Assembly (NCBI RefSeq): GCF_024137025.1
Contig: NZ_JAMYJR010000009.1
Location: forward strand, 124,001-188,000
Direction: 5' to 3'
Origin: Paractinoplanes aksuensis
GTDB taxonomy: Bacteria > Actinomycetota > Actinomycetes > Mycobacteriales > Micromonosporaceae
DNA length: 64,000 bases
Below the pieces are notes generated by a model. The model worked only from the letters and a program-made list of their open reading frames with translations. It searched no databases and was not told the origin of the DNA. Below, one piece after another: positions 30,645-40,038 of the stretch. Made by a program: the position numbers and the translations under genes. Numbering within the stretch: position 1 is the stretch's first letter; each line of letters opens with the position of its first letter.

Positions 30645-31342
30645 GGCAGGGCAGCCACGAGCTCGGTCATCGAGCGGCGGCGGCCCGTGTAGAACGGGAC
30701 CTCCTCGCGCACGTGCCGACGGGCGGTCGAGGCGCGCAGGTCACGCATGAGGTCGACGATGCGGTGCAGCTCGTCGGCCTCGAAGGCCAGCATCCACTCG
30801 TAGTCGCCGAGCGCGAACGACGCGACCGTGTTGGCGCGCACGTCGGGATAGCCGCGGGCCATCTTGCCGTGCTCGGCCAGCATGTGGCGGCGCTCCTCGT
30901 CGGGCAGCAGGTACCACTCATAGGAGCGCACGAACGGGTAGACGCAGATGTACGGGCGGGCCTCCTCACCGGCGAGGAAGGCCGGCAGGTGGCTCTTGTT
31001 GAACTCGGCCGGGCGGTGCAGCGCCATCTGCGACCACACCGGGGCCAGGTGCCGGCCCAGGGCCGTCCGCCGGAACAGCGAGTACGCCTCCTGCAGCGCG
31101 TCCGGCGAGGCCGAGTGCCACCAGACCATGACGTCGGCGTCGGCCCGCAGCCCGGACACGTCGTACGTGCCCCGGATCGTCACGTCCTTGGCCGAGAGCT
31201 GGTCGAAGAGGCCGTCGACCTCGCCCGCCAGCTCGTCGCGCAGGGCCGGCAGCGGCGCCTGGGCACGGAACACCGACCACATCGTGTAGCGGATCGTCGC
31301 GTTCAGCTCGTTGATCCGCGCCGCGTTCGTCTGCTCGCTCAT
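30641..31342 (-). CDS. hemQ: Coproheme decarboxylase (HemQ)
   Basis: A 233-residue chlorite-dismutase-fold protein that converts coproheme to haem b in the coproporphyrin-dependent pathway of Gram-positive bacteria. [53 protein letters not shown] (with the coproheme-side Tyr and the proximal-His helix) and [14 protein letters not shown] are present. It is the last gene of hemE-hemY-hemQ. Ferrochelatase (coproporphyrin type) is not in this window. It converges on ridA with overlapping stops. Confidence 0.93.
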   Translation of the reverse strand: MSEQTNAARINELNATIRYTMWSVFRAQAPLPALRDELAGEVDGLFDQLSAKDVTIRGTYDVSGLRADADVMVWWHSASPDALQEAYSLFRRTALGRHLAPVWSQMALHRPAEFNKSHLPAFLAGEEARPYICVYPFVRSYEWYLLPDEERRHMLAEHGKMARGYPDVRANTVASFALGDYEWMLAFEADELHRIVDLMRDLRASTARRHVREEVPFYTGRRRSMTELVAALP

Positions 31343-31400
31343 GCCTCGCTCACCCTTCCGTTGCCCGGCCGCCGGGTCCTCCGCACACCTGCGAAGAACG

Positions 31401-32783
31401 TCATGCGGCCATCGCCTTGCTCACGTCTTCCGCGGCCCGTTCGCCGCTCGCGACGCAGGCCGGGATGCCGACCCCGTCGAACGCCGCCCCGGCCAGCGCC
31501 AGCCCCGGGGGCAGCGCGGCCCGGGCCACGGCCAGCCGGTCGAGGTGACCCGGCGCGTACTGCGGCAGCCCGCCGCCCCAGCGCTGCACCCAGGACGCGG
31601 CCGGCGGCGGCAGCGGCCCACCGATCAGTTCGCCCAGCTCGCGCCAGGCCCGCTCGGTCAGCACCGCGTCGTCGAACTGCAGACGGTCCTCTTCGCCGGC
31701 CCGGCCCAGCGACACCCGCACGATCACCGGGCCGTTCTCGGGCCTGTCCCACTTACGGGTGACAAAAGTCGCCGCCTTGACCAGCGTGCCCGCGCTCGGC
31801 GGGACCAGGAAACCGCTCAGCTCGGGCAGCGGTGTGCCCGGGGGCAGCGCGAGCGCGACCAGCGCGACGCTCGCGTAGTCGAGCCCGCCCACCGCCTCGG
31901 CCGCGGCCGGCGCCACCGGGGCCAGCAGACGGGCGCTCGGCTTGGCCTGGACGGCCAGCACCACCGCGTCGACGTCATCGGTCTGCGGCGCCGGCACCGG
32001 GCCCAGCAGCAGCCGCCAGCCGTGCGCGGTGCGGGCCAGCTCACGGACGGGCAGACCCAGGCTGATCCGGGCGCCGCCGGCCGTGGCGGCCGCGCCGACC
32101 AGGCGGCTCAGCCCGCCCTCGAGCGCGCCGAAGACCGGTTGCCCGGGCACCCGGCCGCTCGCCGCCTGCGCCGCCCGCACGGCCGCGCTCAGGGTGTGCT
32201 CGACCCGGGCCGTGCGCGCGAGCTGCGGCATCGCCACGTCGAGCGAGATCCGGTCGGCCCGGCCGGCGTAGACCCCGCCCAGCATCGGGTCGACCAGGCG
32301 GTCGACGACCTCGTCGCCGTAGCGCTCGCGGACCAGCGCGCCGACCGCGACGTCCTGCCCCACGGCCAGCAGCGGGTGGCCGTTGTCGGTGTCGTGCCCG
32401 GCCGCGGCCTGCGCGACGTCGCCCAGCGCGGTCACATCGGCCGGGACACCGACCAGCGTGCCGGCCGGCATCGGGGCCAGCCGGCCGCCGAGGGCCAGCG
32501 CGGCCGGGACCTTGCGCGGGTGGACCAGGGCTTTCTCCAGGCCCAGACGCCGGACCAGGGCCACCGCGGCCGACTCGCGACCGTCGGCACCGGTCATCAG
32601 GAACGACTCGGCGCCGCGCTCGACGGTGACACCGGCCAGCTCACCGGTGCGCAGCTTGCCGCCGAGGGCGCCGCTCTGCTCGTACACGATGATCTCGGTG
32701 TCGGGCGGGGTCAGGTCGCGCAACCGCAGGGCGGCCGCCAGCCCGGCGATGCCGCCGCCGATGACCGCGATCCGCTTTCGCAC
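31401..32783 (-). CDS. hemY: Coproporphyrinogen III / protoporphyrinogen oxidase (HemY type)
   Basis: A 460-residue FAD enzyme. The Rossmann dinucleotide motif is at the N-terminus ([17 protein letters not shown]), with [14 protein letters not shown] next. [19 protein letters not shown] and the C-terminal [20 protein letters not shown] are typical of HemY/HemG enzymes. Coupled with HemQ, it most likely oxidises coproporphyrinogen III to coproporphyrin III. The GTG start follows a GAAGG site. It lies 75 bases after hemE. Confidence 0.92.
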   Translation of the reverse strand: MRKRIAVIGGGIAGLAAALRLRDLTPPDTEIIVYEQSGALGGKLRTGELAGVTVERGAESFLMTGADGRESAAVALVRRLGLEKALVHPRKVPAALALGGRLAPMPAGTLVGVPADVTALGDVAQAAAGHDTDNGHPLLAVGQDVAVGALVRERYGDEVVDRLVDPMLGGVYAGRADRISLDVAMPQLARTARVEHTLSAAVRAAQAASGRVPGQPVFGALEGGLSRLVGAAATAGGARISLGLPVRELARTAHGWRLLLGPVPAPQTDDVDAVVLAVQAKPSARLLAPVAPAAAEAVGGLDYASVALVALALPPGTPLPELSGFLVPPSAGTLVKAATFVTRKWDRPENGPVIVRVSLGRAGEEDRLQFDDAVLTERAWRELGELIGGPLPPPAASWVQRWGGGLPQYAPGHLDRLAVARAALPPGLALAGAAFDGVGIPACVASGERAAEDVSKAMAA

Positions 32784-32858
32784 GCCTTCAAGCCTTCCAG
32801 GTCCCGTTGGCGGCGACCGGTCCGGGGTCGACGAGTGTGAGTTGCGCCGGGAGGGTCT

Positions 32859-33899
32859 TCAGGCCCTACCGGACGCCTCGTGAACGTGAGCCACCAACCG
32901 GGTCAGGATGTCCGGGTCGGTCTCGGGCATGACCCCGTGGCCCAGGTTGAACACGTGGCCGGGAGCGGCCCGGCCCTGCTCGAGCACGCGGTCGGCCTCG
33001 CGGCGCACGACCTCCCAGCCCGCGAACAGGATCGCCGGGTCGAGGTTGCCCTGCAACGACCGCTCGGGCCCGACGATTTCGGTGGCTTGATCCAATGGCG
33101 TACGCCAATCGACACCGACCACGTCGGCCCCGGCCTCGCCCATCGCCCGCAACAGCACGGCCGTCCCCACTCCGAAGTGGATGCGCGGCACGCCGGCGTC
33201 GGCCAGCCCCTGCAGAACCCGGGCCGAGTGCGGCAGCACGTGCTCGCGGTAGTCGGCCTCGCTGAGCGCACCGGCCCACGAGTCGAACAGCTGGACGGCG
33301 CTGACCCCGGCCTCGATCTGTGTGCGCAGGAAGGCCAGCGTGATGTCGGCCAGACGCGAGAGCAGGGCGTTCCAGAGCTCCGGAGCCCCGTACATCATGG
33401 CCTTGGTCTTCAGATAGGTCCGCGACGGCCCACCCTCGATGAGATAGCTGGCCAGCGTGAACGGCGCCCCGGCGAAGCCGATCAGCGGGGTCGGGCCGAG
33501 CTCGCCGACCAGCTGCCGCACGGCCTCGGCCACGAAGCCGACGTCGTCCAGGGTGATCGGCCGCAGCCGAACGAGATCATCTGCCGTACGAATCGGCGCG
33601 GCCACGACCGGGCCGGTGCCGGCCACGATGTCGAGATCGATGCCGGCCGCCGCGATCGGCACCACGATGTCGCTGAACAGGATGGCCGCGTCCACGTTGT
33701 GCCGGCGGACCGGCTGCAGGGTGATCTCGGTGACCAGGTCGGGACGGCGGCACGAGTCGAGCATCCCGATGCCGGCCCGGATCTTGCGGTACTCGGGCAG
33801 CGACCGGCCCGCCTGCCGCATGAACCAGACCGGGGTGTGCGGCACGTCGAGGCCGCGGCAGGCCCGGACAAACGGCGAATCAGTCACAACGGAAGTCAC
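32859..33899 (-). CDS. hemE: Uroporphyrinogen decarboxylase
   Basis: A 346-residue enzyme that decarboxylates uroporphyrinogen III to coproporphyrinogen III. The N-terminal signature [16 protein letters not shown] with the essential arginines is present, then [43 protein letters not shown] and [17 protein letters not shown] at 33899 ([10 protein letters not shown]) is my choice; a GTG at 33920 in frame is possible. First gene of the haem operon and divergent from DUF3000. Confidence 0.95.
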   Translation of the reverse strand: MTSVVTDSPFVRACRGLDVPHTPVWFMRQAGRSLPEYRKIRAGIGMLDSCRRPDLVTEITLQPVRRHNVDAAILFSDIVVPIAAAGIDLDIVAGTGPVVAAPIRTADDLVRLRPITLDDVGFVAEAVRQLVGELGPTPLIGFAGAPFTLASYLIEGGPSRTYLKTKAMMYGAPELWNALLSRLADITLAFLRTQIEAGVSAVQLFDSWAGALSEADYREHVLPHSARVLQGLADAGVPRIHFGVGTAVLLRAMGEAGADVVGVDWRTPLDQATEIVGPERSLQGNLDPAILFAGWEVVRREADRVLEQGRAAPGHVFNLGHGVMPETDPDILTRLVAHVHEASGRA

Positions 33900-33959
33900 T
33901 GCGCCATCGTGCCACGACACGCTCGGCGCGCCGATCGGCTACGGACCCGCGCGGCGGCA

Positions 33960-33965
33960 TAGTCT
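33960..33965 (+). promoter_or_regulatory. Candidate -10 box for leaderless DUF3000 gene
   Basis: TAGTCT ends 6 bases before the ATG at 33972. Confidence 0.5.
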
Positions 33966-33971
33966 TCCCCC

Positions 33972-34538
33972 ATGGCGTCCCCCTCCGCTGTTCCTCCGGC
34001 GTTCGCCCGCGCGGTCGACGCTCTGCGGGCCGCGGCGCCACGACCCGAGATCCTGCTCGAAGAGATCGCCGCCCCGCAGAAGCTAGCGCCCTACGCGTTC
34101 GCGATCAGCGCGACTGTGCTGCGCGCGGGCGACGAGGTGGCCGGCGGCCGGCTGATCCTGCTCCACGACCCGGCCGGGCACGAGGCCTGGCAGGGCAACA
34201 TCCGGCTGGTCACCCTGGTCACGGCCGAGCTCGAGGACGACCTGGCGGGCGACCCGATGCTGTCCGCGGTGGCCTGGACGTGGCTGACCGACGCGCTCGA
34301 ACAGCACGCCGCGGCCTACACGGCGATCGGCGGCACGATCACCCAGACCACGTCGACCCGCTTCGGCGAACTGGCCGGCCCCGCGCCGACGGCCGACCTG
34401 GAAGTGCGCGCCTCGTGGACCCCGACCGGCGACGACTTCGCGGCCCACCTGCAGGGCTGGTGCTCGATGCTGGCCTCGACGGCCGGTCTCCCCCCACCCG
34501 GCGTCGCCGCCCTCGGCGACCGCCAGCGCGTGGGTTGA
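33972..34538 (+). CDS. DUF3000 family protein
   Basis: A 188-residue protein with the family pattern EILLEEIAAPQKLAPYAFAISATV, GRLILLHDPAGHEAWQGNIRLVTLVTAELE and SVAWTWLTDALEQHAA. It is conserved across actinobacteria next to hemE and RNase D (Rv2680-like position), but its function is unknown. No membrane segment or signal is present. The protease gene on the opposite strand separates it from RNase D here. Confidence 0.9.
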   Translation: MASPSAVPPAFARAVDALRAAAPRPEILLEEIAAPQKLAPYAFAISATVLRAGDEVAGGRLILLHDPAGHEAWQGNIRLVTLVTAELEDDLAGDPMLSAVAWTWLTDALEQHAAAYTAIGGTITQTTSTRFGELAGPAPTADLEVRASWTPTGDDFAAHLQGWCSMLASTAGLPPPGVAALGDRQRVG

Positions 34539-34581
34539 GCGCACCCCGACCCAATTTCGCCCGTCGAGGCCAGCAGCTCAG

Positions 34582-35886
34582 CTAACAGACTTTCAGCGTC
34601 TCGCAGGCGGTCTTGATCGGGATGGCCAGGCCGATGCCCTCGGCGTCCTTGGCCTTGGCCGTGGCCACGCCCACGACCTGCTCGTTCGCGTTGACCACGG
34701 GTCCGCCCGAGTTGCCGGGGTTGATCGGCGCGTCGAACTGCACGGTCGGGCCGTCGGCGTCGTTGGGCCGGTAGGCGCTGATCACGCCGGTGGTCACCGA
34801 ATCGTCCAGGCCGAGCGGGGCGCCCACGACCACGACCTGCTGGCCCGGCTTGACCTGGTTGGTCGAGGTGCCGAGCGCGGGGATCTTCTGGTTGGCCTTG
34901 AGCAGGGCGAGGTCCTTGCCCTTGTCGACCTTCACGATGGTGGCGCTGATCCGGGTGCTGCCACGCTCCAGCGAGACCTTGCGCCCGCCATCGGTCCAGG
35001 TCTCGGCGACGACGTGGTAGTTCGTGATCAGGTTGGCCTGGTTGCCCGTGGCCTTCTTGCCCACGGAGAACGCGGTGCCGGTGAAGCCGCCCGCCCGCAC
35101 CCGGAACACGCTGGGCAGCACACCCGATGAAACCGCCTCGGGGTCGAACACCCCGGCCAGCTTCTTCTCGAGCTGATCGGTGCGGCTCTGCTCGGCCGAA
35201 AGCACCGACGCCAGGTCCTGGTTGTGACGGCTCATTCCCTCGATCCGGTACGCCTGCCAGCCCGCGACGAGTAGCAGCAGGGTCACCACCCCGACGATGG
35301 CGGGCTTGAGCTTGCTGCCGCCGGTCCGGCCGGTCTTTTCGTACGCCGGGACTTCGGTCTTTTCGTACGCCGGGCTCGCGGACCTCTCAAAGGCCGAGTT
35401 CTCGGTGGCCGGGGTCAAGCCGGTGTGCCAGGCGGTCTGCTCCCCGGTGTGCCGCGGCTGCTCGCCCGTGTGCCGCTGCTCGCCTGCATGTGCCTGCTCG
35501 CCGGTGTGCCGCTGCTGGCGCGGGATCGGTGCAGCCGGCTCCCACTGCTGGTCGCCGCCCCAGTGCTGCACGCGCGGCGACGCCGGCGCGGCCCACTCCT
35601 GGGCCGGTTCGCTCCAGCCGCCCGCCCGCTGCTGCGGGGCCGGTTCGCTCCACGCGCCCGCTCGCGGGGCCGGTTCGCTCCACGCGCCCGCCCGGGGCGC
35701 CGGCTCGCTCCAGTCGCCGTGGGCTGATTCCGCCCACGGGTCGGCCGGGACCGGGTCTGACCAGCGCTGCTCACCCCGCTGCTCCGGCTGCGGAGCTTCC
35801 GGCTGGCCCTGCGCGCGGCGCCGCCCGTCGTATCGGCGCTGCTCGTCGGAGCCCGCGGGGGTGAACGGTTCGTAGGTCATGGTCAT
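34582..35886 (-). CDS. Membrane-anchored trypsin-like serine protease with repeat-rich cytoplasmic N-terminus
   Basis: A 434-residue protein. Residues 1-190 are Pro/Gln/Glu-rich with tandem repeats (GAWSEPAPRA x3, RHTGEQ x3-4, PAYEKT x2). One membrane helix (PAIVGVVTLLLLVAGW, ~195-210) and a short coiled segment (ASVLSAEQSRTDQLEKKL) precede a chymotrypsin-fold protease with H291 (NYHVV), D325 (GKDLALL) and S393 (NPGNSGGP). No PDZ domain follows, unlike most HtrA proteins. The active domain should face outside. ATG at 35886 is chosen for the GGGAGG 10 bases upstream. Confidence 0.9.
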   Translation of the reverse strand: MTMTYEPFTPAGSDEQRRYDGRRRAQGQPEAPQPEQRGEQRWSDPVPADPWAESAHGDWSEPAPRAGAWSEPAPRAGAWSEPAPQQRAGGWSEPAQEWAAPASPRVQHWGGDQQWEPAAPIPRQQRHTGEQAHAGEQRHTGEQPRHTGEQTAWHTGLTPATENSAFERSASPAYEKTEVPAYEKTGRTGGSKLKPAIVGVVTLLLLVAGWQAYRIEGMSRHNQDLASVLSAEQSRTDQLEKKLAGVFDPEAVSSGVLPSVFRVRAGGFTGTAFSVGKKATGNQANLITNYHVVAETWTDGGRKVSLERGSTRISATIVKVDKGKDLALLKANQKIPALGTSTNQVKPGQQVVVVGAPLGLDDSVTTGVISAYRPNDADGPTVQFDAPINPGNSGGPVVNANEQVVGVATAKAKDAEGIGLAIPIKTACETLKVC

Positions 35887-36017
35887 CCGGCGCGGCCTCC
35901 CGGGTATCGGCGCTGCGACGGGTAGTACGCAGAAAACGGCCGTCCGGATCAGTCGGATGTCGATCGAGAAAACGGCGCGCCGGGACCCGGCTGCAAGCAG
36001 CCGGGGAGGTGTCCCCG

Positions 36018-36023
36018 TACGGT
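36018..36023 (+). promoter_or_regulatory. Candidate -10 box for leaderless rnd
   Basis: TACGGT ends 6 bases before the GTG at 36030 and decides between that start and the GTG at 36009. Confidence 0.4.
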
Positions 36024-36029
36024 AGCGGA

Positions 36030-37340
36030 GTGACCGACGAAGCACCCCTGCGCCGTCGGGACACGCCGGAGCCCGAAAGGGACGGACGACCGCACGCCGA
36101 CTCGCCCGACCCGACGTCTGGCGGTCCCGCTCCCGTACCACTCACCGCGCCCCGCGAGGGCACACCCCGCCCGGTGGAGTCCGCCGAGGAACTCGCCGAC
36201 GTCGTGGCCCGCATGGCCACCGGTTCCGGACCCGTTGCGGTCGACGCCGAGCGTGCCTCCGGCTACCGCTACACCCAGCGGGCCTACTTGGTGCAGTTGC
36301 GCCGCGCCGGCGCCGGGACAGTGCTGATCGACCCGCTCCCGCTGGACGACCTGCGCACCCTCGACACGGCCCTGGCCGAGAGCGAATGGGTGCTGCACGC
36401 CGCCAGCCAGGACCTGGCCTGTCTCGCCGAACTGGGCCTCAAGCCCCGCCGCCTGTTCGACACCGAGCTGGCCGCCCGCCTGGCCGGCTTCGAACGGGTC
36501 GGCCTGGCCGCCCTGACCGAGCAACTCCTGGGCTACTCGCTCGAGAAACACCACTCCGCAGCCGACTGGTCGACCCGCCCACTACCCGAGTCGTGGCTCA
36601 CGTACGCCGCCCTCGACGTGGAACTGCTGACCGACCTGCGCGACCACCTGGCGGCCGAACTCGACCGCCAAGGCAAAAGCGCCTGGGCCGCCGAAGAGTT
36701 CGCGGCCCTGGTCGCCAGCGCCGACCGCCCTCCGAAGACCCGCCCCGACCCGTGGCGCCGAACCTCCGGAATACACCGCGTACGGGGCGCGAGGGCCCAA
36801 TCCCGGGTCCGAGCCCTCTGGTACGCCCGAGACGGCGTGGCCGCCCGACGCGATTCCGCCCCCGGCCGGGTCCTCCCCGACGCGGCCATCGTCGCCGCCG
36901 CCGAGGCCGACCCGAAGGACGAACGCACCCTGCTGGCCATCGCCGGCTTCGGCGGCCGCTCCGTGCGCCGCCTGGCCCGGGTCTGGCTGGACGCGTTGGA
37001 CGAGGCCAGAGCCCTCCCCGACGACGCCCTACCGATCAACCAGCCGGTCGAGGGCCCACCCCCACCCCACCGCTGGGCCGAACGCGACCCGATCGCAGCA
37101 GCCCGCCTGACCCGCTGCCGGGCCGTAGTGGTGGCCACCGCCGAAGCCAACAACCTCCCCCCGGAAAACCTGATCAGCCCCGATTTCGTACGCCGCCTGG
37201 CCTGGTCCCCACCCGACGAGGTAACCGCCCAAACAGTGGGCGACACCCTGCGCGGCTTCGGCGCCCGAAACTGGCAGATCAACCTCTTGGCCAACCAGCT
37301 CACCGAGGCCCTGCCAGCCCCACCCCCCACCACCACCTGA
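36030..37340 (+). CDS. rnd: Ribonuclease D
   Basis: A 436-residue 3'-5' exoribonuclease of the DEDD family with HRDC domain. Exonuclease acidic residues are seen in PVAVDAERASGYRY (DxE), HAASQDLACLAELGL, and TYAALDVELLTDLRDHL (YxxxD). The HRDC region is KDERTLLAIAGFGGRSVRRLARVW and beyond, with a second helical repeat near the C-terminus. The first ~45 residues are Pro-rich and disordered. GTG at 36030 (VTDEAPL) fits a leaderless start. Position next to DUF3000 matches Rv2680-Rv2681. Confidence 0.9.
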   Translation: MTDEAPLRRRDTPEPERDGRPHADSPDPTSGGPAPVPLTAPREGTPRPVESAEELADVVARMATGSGPVAVDAERASGYRYTQRAYLVQLRRAGAGTVLIDPLPLDDLRTLDTALAESEWVLHAASQDLACLAELGLKPRRLFDTELAARLAGFERVGLAALTEQLLGYSLEKHHSAADWSTRPLPESWLTYAALDVELLTDLRDHLAAELDRQGKSAWAAEEFAALVASADRPPKTRPDPWRRTSGIHRVRGARAQSRVRALWYARDGVAARRDSAPGRVLPDAAIVAAAEADPKDERTLLAIAGFGGRSVRRLARVWLDALDEARALPDDALPINQPVEGPPPPHRWAERDPIAAARLTRCRAVVVATAEANNLPPENLISPDFVRRLAWSPPDEVTAQTVGDTLRGFGARNWQINLLANQLTEALPAPPPTTT

Positions 37341-37470
37341 CCCAAGACCTCGTCGCGCCCGCCAGGGGCGGCCCATCAAACGCGCGAGCCGGGCCACCCC
37401 CGGCTCGCGCAACCGGCCCCCGTTCGCCCGCCCACCAGCGCAGCCGGGCCCGCTCCCGGCCGGCCCACGC

Positions 37471-37602
37471 GAACCAGCTCGCTCTCCGCCAGCCCACTCC
37501 CTGCCGGCCCACACGAACCAGCTCGCTCTCCGCCAGCCCACTCCCTGCCGGCCCACACGAACCAGCTCGCACCTCCCAGTCCACTCCCTGGCGGTTCACG
37601 CT
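37471..37602 (+). repeat. Three 44-bp tandem repeats
   Basis: Unit starts are at 37471, 37515 and 37559. Two units are nearly identical (GAACCAGCTCGCTCTCCGCC...CCGGCCCAC); the third is diverged. A length of 44 is not a multiple of three, so this is not a protein repeat. Confidence 0.85.
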
Positions 37603-38301
37603 CAGCAGCCCTCCCCCACCTGCCAGCACGAACCCACTCCCTGGCGGCCACTAGCGGCAGCCGCTCCTAGTCGGCCCACGCGCAGCAGCCGTTCATCGCT
37701 AGCCCGCGTGAGACGAACCTCCTCGCTGTGAGCCGCAGTGAGGCGAAGGCTTTCCCTGTCCGCGCGCATAGTGAGTTGCAGCTCTGGCTCGGAACGCCTA
37801 AACCTGCCGTGGGAAGACGCCGCCACCTGCTTCTACCACCCCTTCCCTTACTTCGAAAAGCCCGGCTTTCACCTTTTATCCATTCTCACAGAATCGACCA
37901 TGACCCTGCCGACGAGGCGTTATAAACTCGACGTATCGCGGGGGTCGGCCGGCGTAAAGACAAACCACGAGTGCGCAGATCGCCAGTCCGTAGCGATCCC
38001 CAGGCCAGCAAACGTCGTCGCACAGCACCGTGCAGCCAGTCACGGCACGACTGACCAGAACGATCCCCAGGCAACGGGGCGTCGTGGTCGATCTTTGTTC
38101 CGCCTGTTATGCAATGTGTATCAGCGCCTTTCATTCTTGCGCCCGCGGTAATTCTGTTCAACTTGAGTCGCTGCTCCCCTTTCAGCTGACCAATTTAGCC
38201 GCTTGACCAGACGGTGATCTAGTGAATTCAATACCGAACTTGGCATGATCGACTTCCGATCCGGCAGCCCATTCTGGCCGCCATCGCGGGAGAATATAGG
38301 T
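37603..38301. other. Gene-poor stretch with lower G+C
   Basis: I see no convincing gene here. Short readings at 37728-38151 show no start signals or coding bias. From about 37830 the base composition falls well below the rest of the window (for example TTTTATCCATTCTCACAG and GTTATAAACTCGACG), and TTAT/TATA-like patches appear. It could be a promoter region for the ORF at 38302, or foreign or decayed DNA. Confidence 0.5.
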
Positions 38302-40038
38302 ATGCGACAGCTACAGTTGTTCACTACGGCACAATTGGCAACAATGCGCGACAGAACCCGACGCCGGAACTACTCCCCCTCGTCCGACGAATTCCGCCGC
38401 GAACACGCAATACGCCGCGCCTGGGGTTTGCAACAAAGGCACGCCGCCAAGCTGGCTCACCTACGCCGCACAGGTGCCCTGGCCAAACCGCCCGACAGCC
38501 CAACACCCCCACCAGGCCCAGGCCAAACCTCAACCATCCGCAACCCGACAAGCAGCCCGGCCATCCCGCCCCACAACAAGCGGCGCCCACCCCCCGAGCC
38601 CACCGCGACCCGCCCAGCCAATCCCGCACCGCAACGGGCCACCCCCGCCCCCAAGCCCACCGCCACCCGCCGGACCAACCCCACCCCGCAACAGACGACC
38701 CCACACCCGAACAGGGCACCATCCGCCCAGCTAATCCGGCACCGCGACACGCCCCCCATGCCCGAGCACTGCACCATCCGGCCCAGCCAATCCGGCACCG
38801 CAGCAGGCGACCCGCTGCCCAAGCACACCGCCGCCCGCCCAATCGATACGGCACTGCAACGGGCGACGCCCACGCGCGAGCACGACGCCACCCGCCTTGC
38901 TCGTCCCGCACCGCAACAGGCGACGCCCACCAGTGAACGCAGCTCTATTTACCCGGCGAATACGGCATTTCACTACTCGATGCCCGCCGGGAATGCTCAG
39001 CGAACAGCCTGGCCATCCCGCCCGCAACGTGCGGCGCCCGCCCTGGGCACAACATCGGCAGCCCCACGAAAGGCCCGAACAACCCTGCACTGCAAAGGGC
39101 GGCAAAAGGTGACGCAACCCCCGGAGCCGACACCTCTCGGCGGACAGAGCGCTGCTATCGACTGGCGAGCGCCGCCTTTAGACCTCCGCCGGGAAGCAGA
39201 GAAGCAGGAGCCGCGCGGCCGTCGCGTCGGAGGGCAAGCGATGATCTCGCCGGACGCGCCTTACGCTGCTTCGCGTCGGATGGAGCGCCAGCGGGATGCG
39301 CTGATGCCGAGTTCGGCGGCCAGCTCCGTCTCGGAGATCTCGGGCCGCGACTCCTTGATCCGCGCCGCCAGCGCCACCGTCTCGGCCGGCGTTCGGCGCG
39401 GCTTGGCGACGGTCGGGTGTTCGCCCGTGCGGGCTGTTCGGCCGGTCAGGGCACGGTTGCTCGGGGCCGTACCCGATCGCTGGGCCGGTACCGCCCGGCC
39501 GGAGCTCACCGGGGTGCGCGCGGCACCGGGAGCAGGCCGGGGAAGAGCTGCCGCCACCTCAGCCAGTGCCGCCGCCGTAGTCGGGCTCAGCGGCGCCGCC
39601 CCACGAGTCGGCGACGAAGGTGCAAGTCCGCGAGTCGGCGACGAAGGTGCAAGTCCGGGGGTCGGCGATGAAGGTGCAAGTCCGCGGGTCGGCGATGATG
39701 GTCCAGGGCCACCGGTGGGCGACGAAGGTGCGGGGCCGTTGACCCGAGCGCGTGCCGCGCCGAGCGGACTGGGGATCAGCCCGGGCACCGGCGCCGGCGA
39801 AGCAGCGGGCTCAGCCGGCGCGACAGTCTCACCAGGCGCAAAAGCAGCACGAGAGGTGTGGTCAGGTGCGAAAGCATCGCGGGAGGCGGGCTCGGGCGTG
39901 GAGGAGTCGCGAGAAGCATGCTCAGGTGCGGAGGACTCACGAGAGGCGCGCTCCAGCGTAGAAATCCGCCCACCCAGCTCGACCAGGCAGATGCTGGCCA
40001 CCACGATCAGGCCGTCAACCGAGAGCGGCAGCAGATAG
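38302..40038 (+). CDS. Repeat-rich hypothetical ORF with a conserved-looking N-terminus
   Basis: The ATG at 38302 follows ATAGG. The first ~57 residues look like a genuine small protein (QLFTTAQLATMRDRT, RNYSPSSDEFRREHAIRRAW, RHAAKLAHLRR), Arg-rich and helical, of a type I associate with Micromonosporaceae hypotheticals. After that it is Pro/Thr/Arg-rich and driven by a 57-bp DNA repeat whose units are partly out of frame. From ~39261 the frame is antisense to the DUF2637 gene, and no stop appears until 40038. The real 3' end is uncertain; only the N-terminal part is supported. Confidence 0.4.
   Translation: MRQLQLFTTAQLATMRDRTRRRNYSPSSDEFRREHAIRRAWGLQQRHAAKLAHLRRTGALAKPPDSPTPPPGPGQTSTIRNPTSSPAIPPHNKRRPPPEPTATRPANPAPQRATPAPKPTATRRTNPTPQQTTPHPNRAPSAQLIRHRDTPPMPEHCTIRPSQSGTAAGDPLPKHTAARPIDTALQRATPTREHDATRLARPAPQQATPTSERSSIYPANTAFHYSMPAGNAQRTAWPSRPQRAAPALGTTSAAPRKARTTLHCKGRQKVTQPPEPTPLGGQSAAIDWRAPPLDLRREAEKQEPRGRRVGGQAMISPDAPYAASRRMERQRDALMPSSAASSVSEISGRDSLIRAASATVSAGVRRGLATVGCSPVRAVRPVRARLLGAVPDRWAGTARPELTGVRAAPGAGRGRAAATSASAAAVVGLSGAAPRVGDEGASPRVGDEGASPGVGDEGASPRVGDDGPGPPVGDEGAGPLTRARAAPSGLGISPGTGAGEAAGSAGATVSPGAKAAREVWSGAKASREAGSGVEESREACSGAEDSREARSSVEIRPPSSTRQMLATTIRPSTESGSR
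38584..39095 (+). repeat. Degenerate ~57-bp tandem repeat array (about nine units)
   Basis: Unit borders that I can place are 38584, 38641, 38698, 38754, 38810, 38866, 38923, 38980 and 39037, giving lengths 57, 57, 56, 56, 56, 57, 57, 57 and a diverged last unit. The typical core is ACCCGCCCAGCCAATCC-GCACCGCAACAGGCG. The three 56-bp units shift the reading frame and then return it. Confidence 0.8.

Noticed and set aside
37471..37602. CRISPR-like direct repeats
   Set aside because: Repeats are contiguous with no spacers, and no cas genes are present.
37728..38151. Short plus-strand ORFs in the low-GC stretch
   Set aside because: No ribosome sites, no leaderless hexamers in place and no codon bias.
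38324..38911. 195-residue Trp/Gly/Cys-rich minus-strand ORF over the 57-bp array
   Set aside because: No start signal, composition follows the repeat, and the sequence has no fold-like pattern.
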